Source: Hyaloperonospora brassicae
Lineage: Eukaryota > Oomycota > Peronosporomycetes > Peronosporales > Peronosporaceae
Assembly (NCBI GenBank): GCA_947650285.1
Contig: CANTFL010001025.1
Coordinates: forward strand, 33,438-97,437
DNA: 64,000 nucleotides
Direction of reading: 5' to 3'
This document shows positions 21,801 to 32,719 of the stretch, piece by piece (the first letter of the stretch is position 1; each line of letters opens with the position of its first letter). A program made the position numbers and the translations under genes. A model generated the notes under the pieces. The model did not search any database. It was given only the letters and a program-made list of their open reading frames with translations, and was not told where the DNA came from.

Positions 21801-24016
21801 CATCATGAAGTGGTGGACTCCCCCCGTAGCTCGTTCCCGTCATCGCCGCCTCCATCTCCATTGTCACCCGTGCCATCGCTGCCTCCACCTCCTCCGTTAC
21901 TACCACCGCCAGACGATCTTTCTGACGGTCGACACCGGCCGTTGTCTCCGGCCGTTGTTATATCGCAGTCTCCACGTCCACCTCCACCAACTACTCCTGA
22001 TACAATGGATACGAAGGGGTGGGACCTCATCGACTACTCAAGGTATCATCCTTATGTGGCCATGGCCCAGCGAATCAACGGGTGTTTGGAAAAGCTTGCC
22101 GAAGTACGTATATTGTGCTTACGTCTATTTTTACGTGACTGACGGCGGTTTTGTTTCTTGGCCAGGTCAAGCTGGAGTTACAGCGGCACCAGTTTGCTCG
22201 ACAAGCAGTCAGTGAAATGAGGGGCAAACTGTCGCAATCGACGCGGCAATCTTTGGAAGTTTCATTTCTGGATACGGCACACATTGTGTTCACCACGCTC
22301 AACAGTGCGGGTGTTGCTGCGCTAGATGCTAGTGCCAGATACGATGTGCTGGTCGTCGATGAAGCAGCTCAGGCTGTTGAACTATCTACCATCATTCCGA
22401 TGAAGTACGTACTGTACTTGCTTATGCCATTCGCACTTTGGCTTACAAGCACCGTTCGCATTGCTTGATGTTAGATTTGGCAGCAAGCAGTGTGTGCTGG
22501 TTGGCGACCCGCAACAGCTTTCAGCCACAGTTTTTTCCCGAAACAGCGGTCAGTCTCTGTATGAGCGAAGTTTGTTTGAGCGACTGGAAAGCTGTGAACA
22601 TCCCGTGCATATGCTGCGAACGCAGTACCGAAGGTATGATCACCGTTGTGTTTGCTTGGAGTTGCTTGCTAACTCGAGTGTTGTCCCCTGTTGTGTGTTC
22701 AGTCACCCGATGATTTCAGACTTTCCTAGAAACTACTTTTACGATGGAAAGCTTCAAGATGGAGACAATGTGAAGGGTGGCGACTACGCGAAGCCGTACC
22801 ACAATCTTGGCCCCGCGTTCATGCCGCTGGTGTTCTGGAACCTACTCAGCAGTCGCGAAAAAGCAACTAAATCAGTGTCACGCATGAATGTCGGTGAAGC
22901 GGAGCTGGCAGTGAATTTGTACCTCACGTTGCGAAACTCTTGCCCTTCTGACTCGATTGCCGGCAAGGTTGGTATGATTACGCCGTACAGCCAGCAAATG
23001 GAAGAGCTGAGGAATCGATTTCGCCGCGCTTTGGGCGAGCGCTACGAGCAAGAGGTGGAGATCAATACTGTCGACGGTTTCCAAGGACGCGAAAAGGACA
23101 TAATTATCTGTACGTTGATTCTTTTCTGCATATGTCTTGCCGAAGCGTATGGGTCAATGGAAGATTGAGAACTAATGAAGCTAACCGTAACGTTTGGTGC
23201 GAGGCAGTGTCCACCGTGCGAGCTGACCCGAAAGCTGGTGTTGGTTTCTTGAACGACATCCGGCGAATGAATGTGGCGCTTACTCGAGCAAAGTTTGCAT
23301 GCTATGTGATCGGCAAAGAGAAGACTTTGCGCTCCTCGAAGCCTTGGTCGGCTCTGTTGGACCATGCGTACAATCGGCAATGTATTGTTCATGTGGAAAG
23401 CCCACATTGCAATCTGCTTAAACTGGAGCCGCTGGAGCAACCTGCTGAGACAGGAAGGAGTCATGTAGCAGGGGTACCAAGAAGCTCGCAGTATCAACGC
23501 CAAAGGCAACCTGACGCAACTCAGGCAATGCCACCTGACTTTCATGTACCATACGCACCATCAGGTAAGAGCTGGAACGAAAGAGGACGAGAGAATGACG
23601 GAATGCGTGGAGGGCGATGGAATGGTCAAAGGGGAGGTCGTGGTCATCGAGGACGGCGTCGAGGAGCGCCAATGCAGCCATACGCGTCACATCAGCAATT
23701 CGGGCAGGGTTCGCAATACCCAAGGCAACCTGCGCCCGGTGAATATGGTCAGCATACGCCCATGAGCGTGGCAATGCATTGCGAAGGAAGACCTCCTGCA
23801 GCAGGTGCCCCTCCGCAATCCGCTCCGGGATATCCTGTCCCTCGCGGTCCTGCTCCGGCCTTCCACTCTGCTCCCGTGCAAGCTACAAGACCGTACCCTG
23901 GAAATGCTGCTTCCGCGTTTCCTCAGCCAACAACCAATGGGTCAGGACGTGCTAAGCCCCGAGATCCTCGACAACGCGCAGCAAGAAAAACTGGGCCTTC
24001 TGACGTTGAGGGTTGA
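18881..24016 (+). CDS. SETX/Sen1-like superfamily 1B RNA/DNA helicase
   Basis: Nine-exon model: 18881-18900, 18962-19016, 19093-20700, 20779-20889, 20958-22103, 22166-22404, 22475-22633, 22703-23109, 23208-24016; about 1,517 residues. The first exon is tentative; exons 2-9 are in phase. The N-terminus is acidic, serine-rich and lysine-rich. Motifs: Walker A GPPGTGKTTT (about residue 467), TAPSNAAVDNIV, DEAAQAVE (about 1045), LVGDPQQLSATVF, QYRSHPMISDF, VDGFQGREKDIIILS, RRMNVALTRAK. About 300 proline/acidic low-complexity residues (roughly 635-950) are inserted between motifs I and II. The tail has an RGG-like cluster (GGRGHRGRRRG) and is Pro/Gly-rich. Sen1/senataxin-type helicases resolve R-loops and help terminate transcription in the nucleus. 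IGHMBP2 or UPF1 are alternatives, but the DEAAQAVE and NAAVDNI arrangement favours SETX. Confidence 0.85.
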
Positions 24017-26129
24017 ACCTGTGTTGTAGCGCTAGAACGAACCTGTGAGCTTGCCATGGACTCTGGATACGAACATGTGGTGTTGGCATGTGCGAAGCTT
24101 GATGATCTACGACTTCTGTCCGCTTGCTGGAGTCGAAAATGGGTACATGTCGACATGTATGGACTGATGAACGGTAGATCGATTGCTTGTCGAGTCAGAC
24201 GGAGGCTGGCAGCGCTTCGGATTCAGCCACGATATGACTCACGTAAGAGGTGCAAAATCCGGTGCTGAGTCCAGGCAGTCTTTGCGCACCCGTTTTGCGC
24301 CGACTCGATGATGGAGGTAAATCCACGCAAGTGCGTAGGCTTTGCTCAAGCAGAACTTGCAGCAAAGATGGTGTGTGTCAAGAGCCGTTTGCTCGCTCCA
24401 CAGGTCGCAATTTGGATGACACGTTACATATGGCTTTGTGGCTCAGCCGCTTTTGGTCAGTCAAAGTTCGAGACTTGGTGGAGACTGTACGCACACAACA
24501 GAGTTTAACAAGCGAGTACATGCGTCATAAGACTTGCGATGGCAGCTCCTTGCGGGCAAAGGCCCGTACTGCCGCTGGTGTTTATCGCACACACGCATGC
24601 CGCTTAGCTGTGCGACGTATGCAACGGACTCGGTATCAGCTCTCGTCAAGGCAGACATGCACATACGCTGAAGGCGTTGCTGGGCTAGACTCAATCTCGA
24701 TGATCAGACGGTCTGGTTGGATGGTGAATAGCATCCAGGAGAAGCAAGCGATTACCTGACGCAAGCGAGTTTCCCACTCGCTTTCAGCATGGCGGTTGTT
24801 GATACCCTGATAGAGGCAACAAGGTGATGTTTGGTGGCTGATCTCTCTGTATTCGTTTTTGTTGCCGCATGTACTTGATGCATGACAGCAGCAGCTCGAT
24901 CGTGGCGACTACATTGTTCACAGCGACAGAATAAGCAGGACCGTTTGTGATTGTCACCACAGTGGATGCAGGCGGAGGCGGTCTAGAATGGGACGACATC
25001 AACATGGGCAGAGACTCAGCAAAGCGAAAGTCTGCGAACACTTGCTTACAAGATACAGTCCTCCCGATGCAGCTCCCCTGTACGAGGTTCACAGTCCCGA
25101 CCAGGACGAACTCGAAACAACGACCACGCTCAGTGAAGAACAGACGAGTTTCTAGCAAACACAAACCGTCGGGAGGTCAGCGTCAAGGAAGCTGGTCATG
25201 GCCACAATCCTGCGGAGGCAGTGTTGATTTTCCCGTCCATGAGAAAAGTGTACGCAGAAGAGAGACATATCATTCGTGAAGAGAGACCGGTCATTCGTGA
25301 TTTGTCGTATGGACAAGTTGCGCCAAAAGTGGTTCTCATGACGCTGCGCCCGAGAGATCCCCAGCTGTGCACTCACTTTTGGTCTACAAGACATGTACAA
25401 CGAGAAGAAGCACGCGGATGCGGGCCAAGGAGCTGGCGAGATGATCAACTGCCATTGGCCATGCCGCAACAAGAGACTCGGCCCGGGTATACTCGTGCAC
25501 CGATCAAGGTACGCTACGATCGGCTTCCTCCGCGCCAACAGCGCATTCTGCTCGACCAGCTAAGTCTGCTTTTTGCAAAAACAGCTGCATGACTTTGTTC
25601 AGGACTCCGACATTGTGACCTGCGGACGTCGACGGACGAGAACATCACGCGGTCGTCTGTTTGTCTGTCTGTGATGGACAACTGGACACGCAGAGATTCG
25701 TCATCGAGTCGCACGAGGTAACTTCGTTTCGAGATCGTACGATCGTTCGAACACGACGCGTTTGGCATCTTGTTGGCAACACGCGACGGTAAAAAGGACC
25801 AGGATGACCTGAATCTCGACATGGGTACAAGAGCAGACTGTGCCAATGGTCTATGAATCGCTAGGGTTCCAATGTAGAAAGAGCACAAGGGGCGCACCTC
25901 ACTCTTTCTAGGAGCGGCGCAGCTTTGACAGCACTTTTTCTATTCGACTTTTTTCCAGATCGGTAGCCTTGTTCACCATGTGGCTTCCACACCGGTTGAC
26001 GTCCCAATTCCATGTGCACCACACTACAAACGGCAGACGGTTCGTCGTAATCGTCACGCAGTGCGCGACTTTCCTCGCGTCGCCCGCCCTACCTCTCCTC
26101 CGTTTGGTCATACCACACGAGTAGCGAGC
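24017..26129. other. Region with coding-like fragments, no resolved gene
   Basis: About 2.1 kb between the helicase and AP-4 sigma. No continuous gene is evident. A + strand frame at 24250-24759 (169 codons) has no features I recognise. Protein-like + strand pieces occur at 24988-25155 (see separate entry), 25221-25592, and around 25670-25850, where two frames read QRFVIESHEVTSFRDRTIV and then FGILLATRDGKKDQDDLNL. This pattern suggests either a small multi-exon gene I cannot join or a decayed one. Confidence 0.4.
24988..25155 (+). CDS. Short hypothetical ORF or terminal exon
   Basis: A 55-codon frame starting at an ATG and reading through RLSKAKVCEHLLTRYSPP and YEVHSPDQDELE before a TAG. The composition is protein-like, with a conserved-looking acidic tail, but no family is recognised. 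It could be the last exon of a gene whose upstream exons are unidentified. Confidence 0.3.
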   Translation: MGRHQHGQRLSKAKVCEHLLTRYSPPDAAPLYEVHSPDQDELETTTTLSEEQTSF

Positions 26130-27010
26130 ATGATCAAGTTCGTCTTGATGGTCAACAAACAAGGCCAGACGCGACTGGCGCAGTACTACGACTTCCTGTC
26201 CATTCAGGAGCGCGTGGCGCTCGAGGCCGAGATAATCCGCAAGTGTCTCGGCCGTAACGAATCGCAGGTGCGTTTTTTTGTACCGCAGTGAGGCGACATG
26301 TATCGGTATATCGGTATATCGATCGGGACATGGACTCAACCAGTATACCGTGTGCTCTACCTTTGCCTCGACAGTGCTCGTTTGTCGAATACCGGGGCTA
26401 TAAGGTTATCTACCGACGATACGCGTCGCTGTTTTTCATTGTCGGGGTCAAAGACGACGACTCGGAGGTGAGTGGCTTGACAGACGGGTCGTACCGTCGC
26501 TGCACGGTTCTTTTGTAAGTCTACTGGCGGTATTTTGATGCGTGTACTCACGATGCGGCGGGAATGGGTACAGAACGAACTCGGTATCCTCGAGTTCATC
26601 CATGCGCTCGTGGAGACGATGGACAAGTACTTTGAAAGTGTGGTACGTGCCGTAGACGACTGCAAGTTGTGGGAGCGTTTGGGTGCAGTGGGTGTCTGTT
26701 GTTGACTGTGCTCTCTTTGTGTGTACGGGATCCCGTCATGTTGGATGTGCTGTGGCTTGCAGTGTGAACTTGACGTACGTACATGCTGTGCTATGCCTTC
26801 GTACCTTGTGGCTGCTTTTCTTCGAGATGCTCTATGGTGGACTTATTGTGTTGTTGGTTGCTGTGTGTGGCACAATACGGTCTGTAGATCATGTTCAACT
26901 TGGAGAAGGCACACTTTATTCTGGACGAGATGGTCATGAATGGATACATTGTGGAAACCAACAAGATCTCGATCCTGAAGCCCATTCATCTGATGGAGAA
27001 AGCGTCGTGA
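26130..27010 (+). CDS. AP4S1: AP-4 complex subunit sigma
   Basis: Five exons: 26130-26267, 26375-26467, 26574-26642, 26763-26774 and 26888-27010, giving 144 residues, exactly the family length. The product is the small sigma subunit of an adaptor complex that sorts cargo at the trans-Golgi. [41 protein letters not shown], then [20 protein letters not shown] and [20 protein letters not shown] match AP-4 sigma better than AP-1/2/3. The fourth exon is only 12 nt and encodes CELD; without it the conserved [14 protein letters not shown] motif would be lost. The final codons ...LMEKAS end at TGA. A strong GTGAGC donor overlaps the stop, so an alternative C-terminus is conceivable but unneeded. Confidence 0.93.
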
Positions 27011-28761
27011 GCGCTCGAGACAGCCGTGCAGACTCTTGGATGCGTTGCTTATGCTTGTTGCTGACACACGTCGACCTAGCTCTGCATGCATGGTACGAAT
27101 CGGGGATATCGTACGATAAATTGTAACGAGATGTCGTTCACGACGCTGTTCTACCGTTTATCCCCGACGCTACTCTGCCGTTTGTCTTTATTGATCCATC
27201 TGCGCGACGAATGGTGCAGCTCTCTGCTATGCTGCCATGGATCATCAGGGTGTGGATCAGCATCGCATGAGGTCGACTGCAAGTCGTGGTGGACGTACTC
27301 AGTTAGCGGCTGTACCTACCGCTCGGGTTTGTAGCTACAATTGCAATGTGTATCACCCGTATGATCGCGCGGACTGACTTTCTCCATGCCGCGACACTTT
27401 CTCGACCGTTTCCATGCAAGCATACCGTACAACTTTGTGCTGCAACGAGTCCAATAGCTTTTGGGCTGCATATGAGGCCAAGTAAGCCGCATTGGAAAGA
27501 AACAAAGGTGTTTACCCGGCCACTATCGATCGATGTATTATCATCGGCGTCCGCGTCGGCGAAGTCACACGATTTGCTACGTAGGAAATACACTCGTCTG
27601 GTCTTCCTGATACAGTGAGGCTGCCGCGCCATGAGTCTCATCGAGAGCGGCGACAGCAAAAGGCATAGACGGGCCATGTGCATCCTAGAATTTGCTAATG
27701 CGAGAGTAGGGGATCGTGTTGCCGTTGCGATAGCGATCAAGGTCGACCTCAGGTATGTGAAGAACTGACGTCCCATCGCGCTCGATGGACCAAGCTGCAG
27801 TATCTACTTGTCACCCCAAAGTGCCAGATGACGTGGATAGGATGATGTCGTCTCTCGCCCTCATTGTCTTGACTTTTTTGTGTGATATGATCGAAAGAAC
27901 TGATAGCCGTTTGCAATAGCCACGACTTATCTTCACCCTATTGTTATCGCTCCAGGAGAATGTTTTGGATAGGAGGAGCAAACAGATACCGAAAACCCAA
28001 ACTGCACGTTGTGTAACATGTAGCTCGGAATCATCGTGCAATCCTTATAGAAGCGTTCCGCACACTTCGGCAGTGCCCCAAGGATAGAGTTTGACTGTTG
28101 CACTGACTACATGCACGCGTGCTAGGAATCACTGTGGCTAAACTGACAAGTTCTGGATGAGAGAAGAAGAGAAAGAAAGAAAGACAGCGGGTGAGGTATA
28201 TCTAGGGATGGGATCGAGCACTCAAACAGAAAGAGGAACTCTACCGCCAGAGATCGCTTGACCCGCTAAGGTATTGAGCAAAGAAATTGTGTCGGACGCA
28301 AGCGTTATAATCAGTCGTTCAGTACGCACGCCACGTCTTTGCATGTCAACTTGGCAAGTGCCTTTGTGCCGATAAACGACATCAGAGTTTCTTTGCAAAG
28401 ATGGCTGGAGTTTGTTTGCACAGTCCGGTCGACAGAACTGACAAAGCGCGTCGAAAGGCTTGCGGCCCACATCGGTTTAACCGGTATGGCGGCCCCACCT
28501 CACGAGGTTGCACGTGTGTGGCTGCGTCTCGGGTTGAGCCTGAGGAGCTAGACGGGTCGAGCCTGGGCAGCCACTCAACCCGTTTCGGGGCTTCGAGCAT
28601 GCTACTCGTCTGACCCGTATTTCATCCAATCAACGTGCTCAATTCGTCCCAAAGCCGCCCAAACGCACAAGTACATCGCTCGCTTGGTCGCGTCCAAGTG
28701 TCGCGTGCGTCGCTGCGTCTCTCTCCTACTGCACTCGTTCATCTCATGACTAATTACCGCC
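27011..28761. other. Gene-poor region with protein-like fragments
   Basis: About 1.75 kb. Two + strand frames look coding: 27127-27270 (reads VVHDAVLPFIPDATLPFVF, ends at TGA) and 27631-27768 (see separate entry). Between them a third frame reads LYLPLGFVATIAMCITRM. I cannot join them into a gene and name no family. A minus-strand frame of 157 codons (27303-27776) overlaps and cannot be preferred. From 27800 to 28750 I see nothing. Confidence 0.4.
27631..27768 (+). CDS. Short hypothetical ORF or exon
   Basis: A 45-codon frame with ATG, reading SKRHRRAMCILEFANARVGD and ending at TGA. A good splice donor (CTCAG|GTATGT) lies just before the stop, so this may be an internal or first exon. No family recognised. 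Confidence 0.3.
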   Translation: MSLIESGDSKRHRRAMCILEFANARVGDRVAVAIAIKVDLRYVKN

Positions 28762-31101
28762 ATGTTGTTCGTGAATCATCGACTGTCTTGTCCGTGTATG
28801 TTGCACTTCGTACTTCAGCGTATCCAAGGCGGGAGCAAGCGCGGCGCCGAGGGCAGCGACGCCGGCGTCTGGACCACAGTGGAGGGCAGCTGGGAAGGCG
28901 CAGGCACTCTTGCGCAGCACGAAGAGGTAGTAGACAGCGGTGATTCCGTCACGGAGCTATCGCTTAAGCCTGTGGACGCGATGCCAACGTTCGAGGAGGA
29001 GACGATCCGCAGGAAGAAGCTCACGAGTATCGTGTGGAAGACGTTTACGCCCATTTCGAGCAGTGGATTACGAGACGGACTGATTGATTCGGCCAAGTGC
29101 TCGGTGTGCAACAAGGTCTTTAGCACGAGACACGGCACGTCGTCAATGATGCGACATGCGAAGCGACATACAGAGTTCCCGCAAGGCACCGCTTGTGCGG
29201 GCAAGAAGGGCAAAAAGAGTGCAAATGGAGTAATGGTCAATGGCGGTGAAGCAGCTGTGGTCGAAACAGCTAGTGTCGCACCGAAGAAGGCCATGGCTGT
29301 GAAGAAAGAGACGACAGCAGAGGTGCACCCGGACGAGCATGCGGCAGGTACGAATGGGTGGCAAGGAGTGGCTTGAACATGAGACGTGTTTTGACGCAGT
29401 GTAACGAACGCAGGCATGAAACGCCAGCGGTTGCGCAATTTGAGCAGCGCGTTGATTGAGTGGATCGTCGACGATGAGCAAGACATTGGCGTGGTGCAGC
29501 AAGAACGGTTTCTGGACGTGCTAGCTGTTGCTGGCATCAAGGCTGTGATTCCGCCTTTGGATGTACTGCAGAAAGCAATGGAGCGCAAGTACTACGCGCT
29601 CTTTACGCGTGTGGGCGAGTACATCAATCGTTCTGCGGTCGGGCGTATCACATTTTCGTGTGACACGTGGTCGGGGCTAGTACATAAAGGATACATGGCT
29701 ATTTATCTGCACTGGATCAACGCCGAGTGGGAGTATAAAACTATTCAGGTTGGGCTGGAAGGTTGCCCACCCGAGTGTAACGCGTATTTCATGTCGGACT
29801 TGCTGTTCAATGTGCTTCAGAACAACTGGGGCATTGGCAACAAATTGCTCTGCGGTGTGACACCAATGGGCAATGAGTCCGGGGTCGGTATGGGCTTCCT
29901 GCGTGAAAAGATTAAAGGAATTATAGGATTAGATAACATCTCCCCGGACTGGAATGTGACATGCTTGGGCCATCTCATTCATACGGGCGTACTAGCGGCG
30001 CTTAAGGAAATTCGCCACGAAATTGTAAAGCTACGTTCGTTGCTGTCGCTGCTGAAGTCCACAACTGAAAGTCAAGAACACTTTGCGCTGCGTACGACCG
30101 AAGTGGGGCTGCAGTACCCTGACCAGCTTCCCAATATAGACTCGCCCAAGGATTGGAAAACGACGATCACGATGATCTTGGAGAGCGCCAAGATCAAGGA
30201 CACCATCAACGCATTGTATGGCGATGCATCAAATAGTATGAGCATTTTCCTGCTGGAGGAGATTGAGTGGGATCTGCTAGTATGGGCGGCCACTTTTCTG
30301 CAAAAGTGCATGCAGATGGCCACGTGTCAGAGTGACCAGAAACACATTTCGCTGAGCACCTCCATCAATGTCTGCAAGGCGATCGTGGGGCTGTGCGAGA
30401 GCACCGCCGCGTCAGCTTCCGACTTCACGGCGAGTGCCTTTACGAAGGTCCAAAAAGTGTGCTTGAACGTCAAATCCAGCCTCGGATCGTACCACACGGA
30501 GCACTCGTCACCTTACTTTCATCTGGCAAAAATCCTGGATCCCCGGTTTTCAAACGAGTCTGTGGACAAGTCATCGAAGAAGACATTTCTGCGCGACATG
30601 CTCCGCACCAGTGTCTACGACGCTCTATCGGACGCAAGACTGGACGACGACCAAGCGCGACATGACGCCTCAACTGCGTACACGACGTTTGAAAAGCTGT
30701 TGGACATTGGCGAGGGTATGCCCGATTACGCAATCGATGGCGACGAAGTGGACCGGTTCTTTGACGCAACGCTTATCCGTGACAAGCGGTCAGACCCGTT
30801 CATGTGGTGGAAGTCGAACGAGACGCGATTTCCCACGCTGGCGAAACTCGCGCGCGACATCTTGTCGATTCCTGCAACTGCCGTGCCCAGCGGTGCTGTG
30901 TTCACCCAAGCAAACTACGCTCGTGCGTTCAGCACCGACGGTATGGAAACGAGCAGGCTTTTCAAGTTCAACAAGCTTGCCCGTGTATGGCAGACCAAGC
31001 GCTCGAACTTTGGCCGCAAGCGACGTCGCGAGTCGTTTGATTACTTGGACCCGCCATTGGAACCTCCCGCGAAGTTGACGTCGTATGAAGAAAGTATTTA
31101 G
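28762..31101 (+). CDS. hAT-superfamily transposase-derived protein with BED zinc finger
   Basis: Two exons (28762-29347, 29414-31101; 66-bp GT-AG intron), up to 757 residues. A BED-type zinc finger lies around residues 90-140: IVWKTFTPIS, CSVCNKVFS, GTSSMMRHAKRH. The hAT core follows, with TFSCDTWSG carrying the first catalytic Asp (about residue 279), a CLGHLIH segment corresponding to the CxxH motif, and the C-terminal hAT dimerisation domain (FMWWKSNETRFPTLAKLARDIL, IPATAVPSGAVFT). The position of the second catalytic Asp, normally in a T-x-DNASNN motif, reads TPMGNESGVGM and lacks it. The frame is uninterrupted and basic at the end (KRSNFGRKRRRES). No terminal inverted repeats were seen by eye. 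A domesticated gene is likelier than a mobile autonomous copy. The start codon is uncertain: ATGs at 28798 and 28981 are also in frame. Confidence 0.82.
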
Positions 31102-31525
31102 GAAACCCACGACCGCAACGACGAGCAAACAAACACACAAACAAACAAACAAACAAACAAACTCACACAAGCATCACCTGCTGCCTTGCGGGGCAGCATT
31201 ACCGATTGAAAGATACTTTTTCGTTCACACCTCTCCAGCGTTTCCAAACGGGCACAAACAGCCAGCCGCTCATTCAGCCCAATCTCGCTTTGCGCTCCTT
31301 TTTTCGGCTCCCAGGGGTCCATTTTTTCGTCCTGGAGAAACAGACCCTTTTTGCCCAAACGCCAAACGACCGCAAAGTGCGTGCCGCGCAGCGTACTTAC
31401 TCCACCCTGGTCCGCCTTTGCACGTGACTACCCGGTCGCCACCCCCACCCCGTGCCCGGACTCTCGCTTTCTCTTTCCGTGCCGCACTCTGCAATCTTCA
31501 ACGTCGCGCCCCCATCGCGAGAGTG
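31102..31525. other. Spacer and thiolase promoter region
   Basis: About 420 bp. A (CAAA)n microsatellite lies at 31124-31167. The + strand frame is open from 31085 into the thiolase, but the family start is at 31526. The upstream part has no thiolase similarity and lacks a typical targeting peptide. Confidence 0.55.
31124..31167. repeat. (CAAA)n microsatellite
   Basis: About nine tandem CAAA units with a CACA interruption, 23 bp after the hAT-derived gene's stop codon. Confidence 0.9.
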
Positions 31526-32719
31526 ATGGTCCTCAAGACCGTCTACGTCGTCGCCGCCAAGCGCACGCCCTTTGGCAGCTTTGGCGGCACACTGAAACAC
31601 ATAACCGCCACGGACCTCTGTGCGCACGCGGCACGGGCGACGCTCGCCGCCGCGGCGCTCGACCCCGCGCTCGTGGACACGGTCCAAGTGGGCAACGTCG
31701 CGGCCACGTCCCCCGACGGCGCGTACATTGCCCGGCACGTGCAGCTCAAGGCCGACGTGCCGCAGGACAAACCGGCGCTCACGGTCAACCGCCTGTGCGG
31801 CAGCGGGTTCCAGTCGGTGGTCGGCGGTCTGCACGAAGTGCTGCTGGGCCACGCGGAGATTGCGCTCTGTGGCGGGGCCGAGAACATGTCGCAGAGCCCC
31901 ATGGCCGTGTACGGCCACGACGCGCGCTTTGGCGTTTCGCTCGGCGCTGGACTCCACTTGCAGGACACGTTGTGGGCTGCGCTCACGGACTCGTACGTGC
32001 AGACGGCCATGGGCATGACGGCCGAGCACTTGGCCGCGCAGTACGGCATTAGTCGCGAGGCCTGCGACGCAATGGGGCTGCAGAGTCAGACGCGCTGGGC
32101 CCACGCGCACGCCAGCGGATGGCTCGAGGCCGAAGTGGCGCCGCTCGAGGTCCAAGTGGGGCGCCGCACGGAGACGTTTGCGGTCGACGAGGCCCCGCGC
32201 GTTGTCGACAGGGCGAAGCTGGCGAAGCTCAAGCCCGTGTTCAAGCCGGACGGCGTCGTGACGGCAGGCAATGCGTCGGGCATTGCCGACGGCGCGGGCG
32301 CAGTGCTCTTGGCGAGCGAAGGGGCCGTGAAGCAGCACGGGCTCGAGCCGCTGGCGCGCGTCGTGAGCTACCAGGTGTCGGGCGTCGACCCAAAGATCAT
32401 GGGCATTGGGCCTGTGCCGGCGATCACGGGCGCACTGAAGCGCGCGGGGCTCAACAAGTCGGATATTGACATGTACGACATTAACGAGGCCTTTGCAGCG
32501 CAATGGCTCGCTTGCGTCAAGGAGCTCGAGCTCGATCCTGAGATTGTGAACCAAAGTGGCGGTGCGATTGCGCTTGGCCACCCGCTGGGCGCGTCGGGCA
32601 GTCGTATTACGGCGCATCTCGTGCACGCACTGAAGCGGACGGGCAAGAGATACGCAGTCGGAGCCGCGTGTATTGGTGGGGGCCAAGGCATTGCGCTCGT
32701 GCTTGAGAACGCGGCGTAA
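31526..32719 (+). CDS. 3-ketoacyl-CoA thiolase / acetyl-CoA acyltransferase
   Basis: Single-exon gene of 397 codons, the same length as mitochondrial ACAA2. Thiolases catalyse the last step of fatty-acid beta-oxidation or the condensation of two acetyl-CoA. The catalytic set is complete: nucleophile Cys in NRLCGSGFQS (about residue 93), NEAFAAQ, GGAIALGHPLGASGSR with the active-site His, and CIGGGQG with the second Cys. The start MVLKTVYVVAAKRTPFG fits the family N-terminus. ACAA2 carries an uncleaved targeting signal, so a mitochondrial location is plausible; no C-terminal peroxisomal tripeptide is present (ends ENAA). It is very GC-rich at third positions, like the carboxypeptidase pair. 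Confidence 0.94.
   Translation: MVLKTVYVVAAKRTPFGSFGGTLKHITATDLCAHAARATLAAAALDPALVDTVQVGNVAATSPDGAYIARHVQLKADVPQDKPALTVNRLCGSGFQSVVGGLHEVLLGHAEIALCGGAENMSQSPMAVYGHDARFGVSLGAGLHLQDTLWAALTDSYVQTAMGMTAEHLAAQYGISREACDAMGLQSQTRWAHAHASGWLEAEVAPLEVQVGRRTETFAVDEAPRVVDRAKLAKLKPVFKPDGVVTAGNASGIADGAGAVLLASEGAVKQHGLEPLARVVSYQVSGVDPKIMGIGPVPAITGALKRAGLNKSDIDMYDINEAFAAQWLACVKELELDPEIVNQSGGAIALGHPLGASGSRITAHLVHALKRTGKRYAVGAACIGGGQGIALVLENAA

Noticed and set aside
24250..24759. Possible RXLR protein from an RRLDD stretch
   Set aside because: No signal peptide in the frame; the motif does not fit RxLR with a dEER-like tract, and composition is not convincing.
28762..31101. Active autonomous hAT transposon
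   Set aside because: The second catalytic Asp motif is missing and no TIRs or 8-bp TSDs were seen by eye, so it is treated as transposase-derived.
31085..31525. N-terminal extension of the thiolase to 544 codons
   Set aside because: The extension translates a CAAA microsatellite and has no family similarity; the start at 31526 gives exactly the family length.
31397..32686. 429-codon minus-strand frame over the thiolase
   Set aside because: Antisense shadow of a GC-rich gene with intact thiolase motifs on the + strand.
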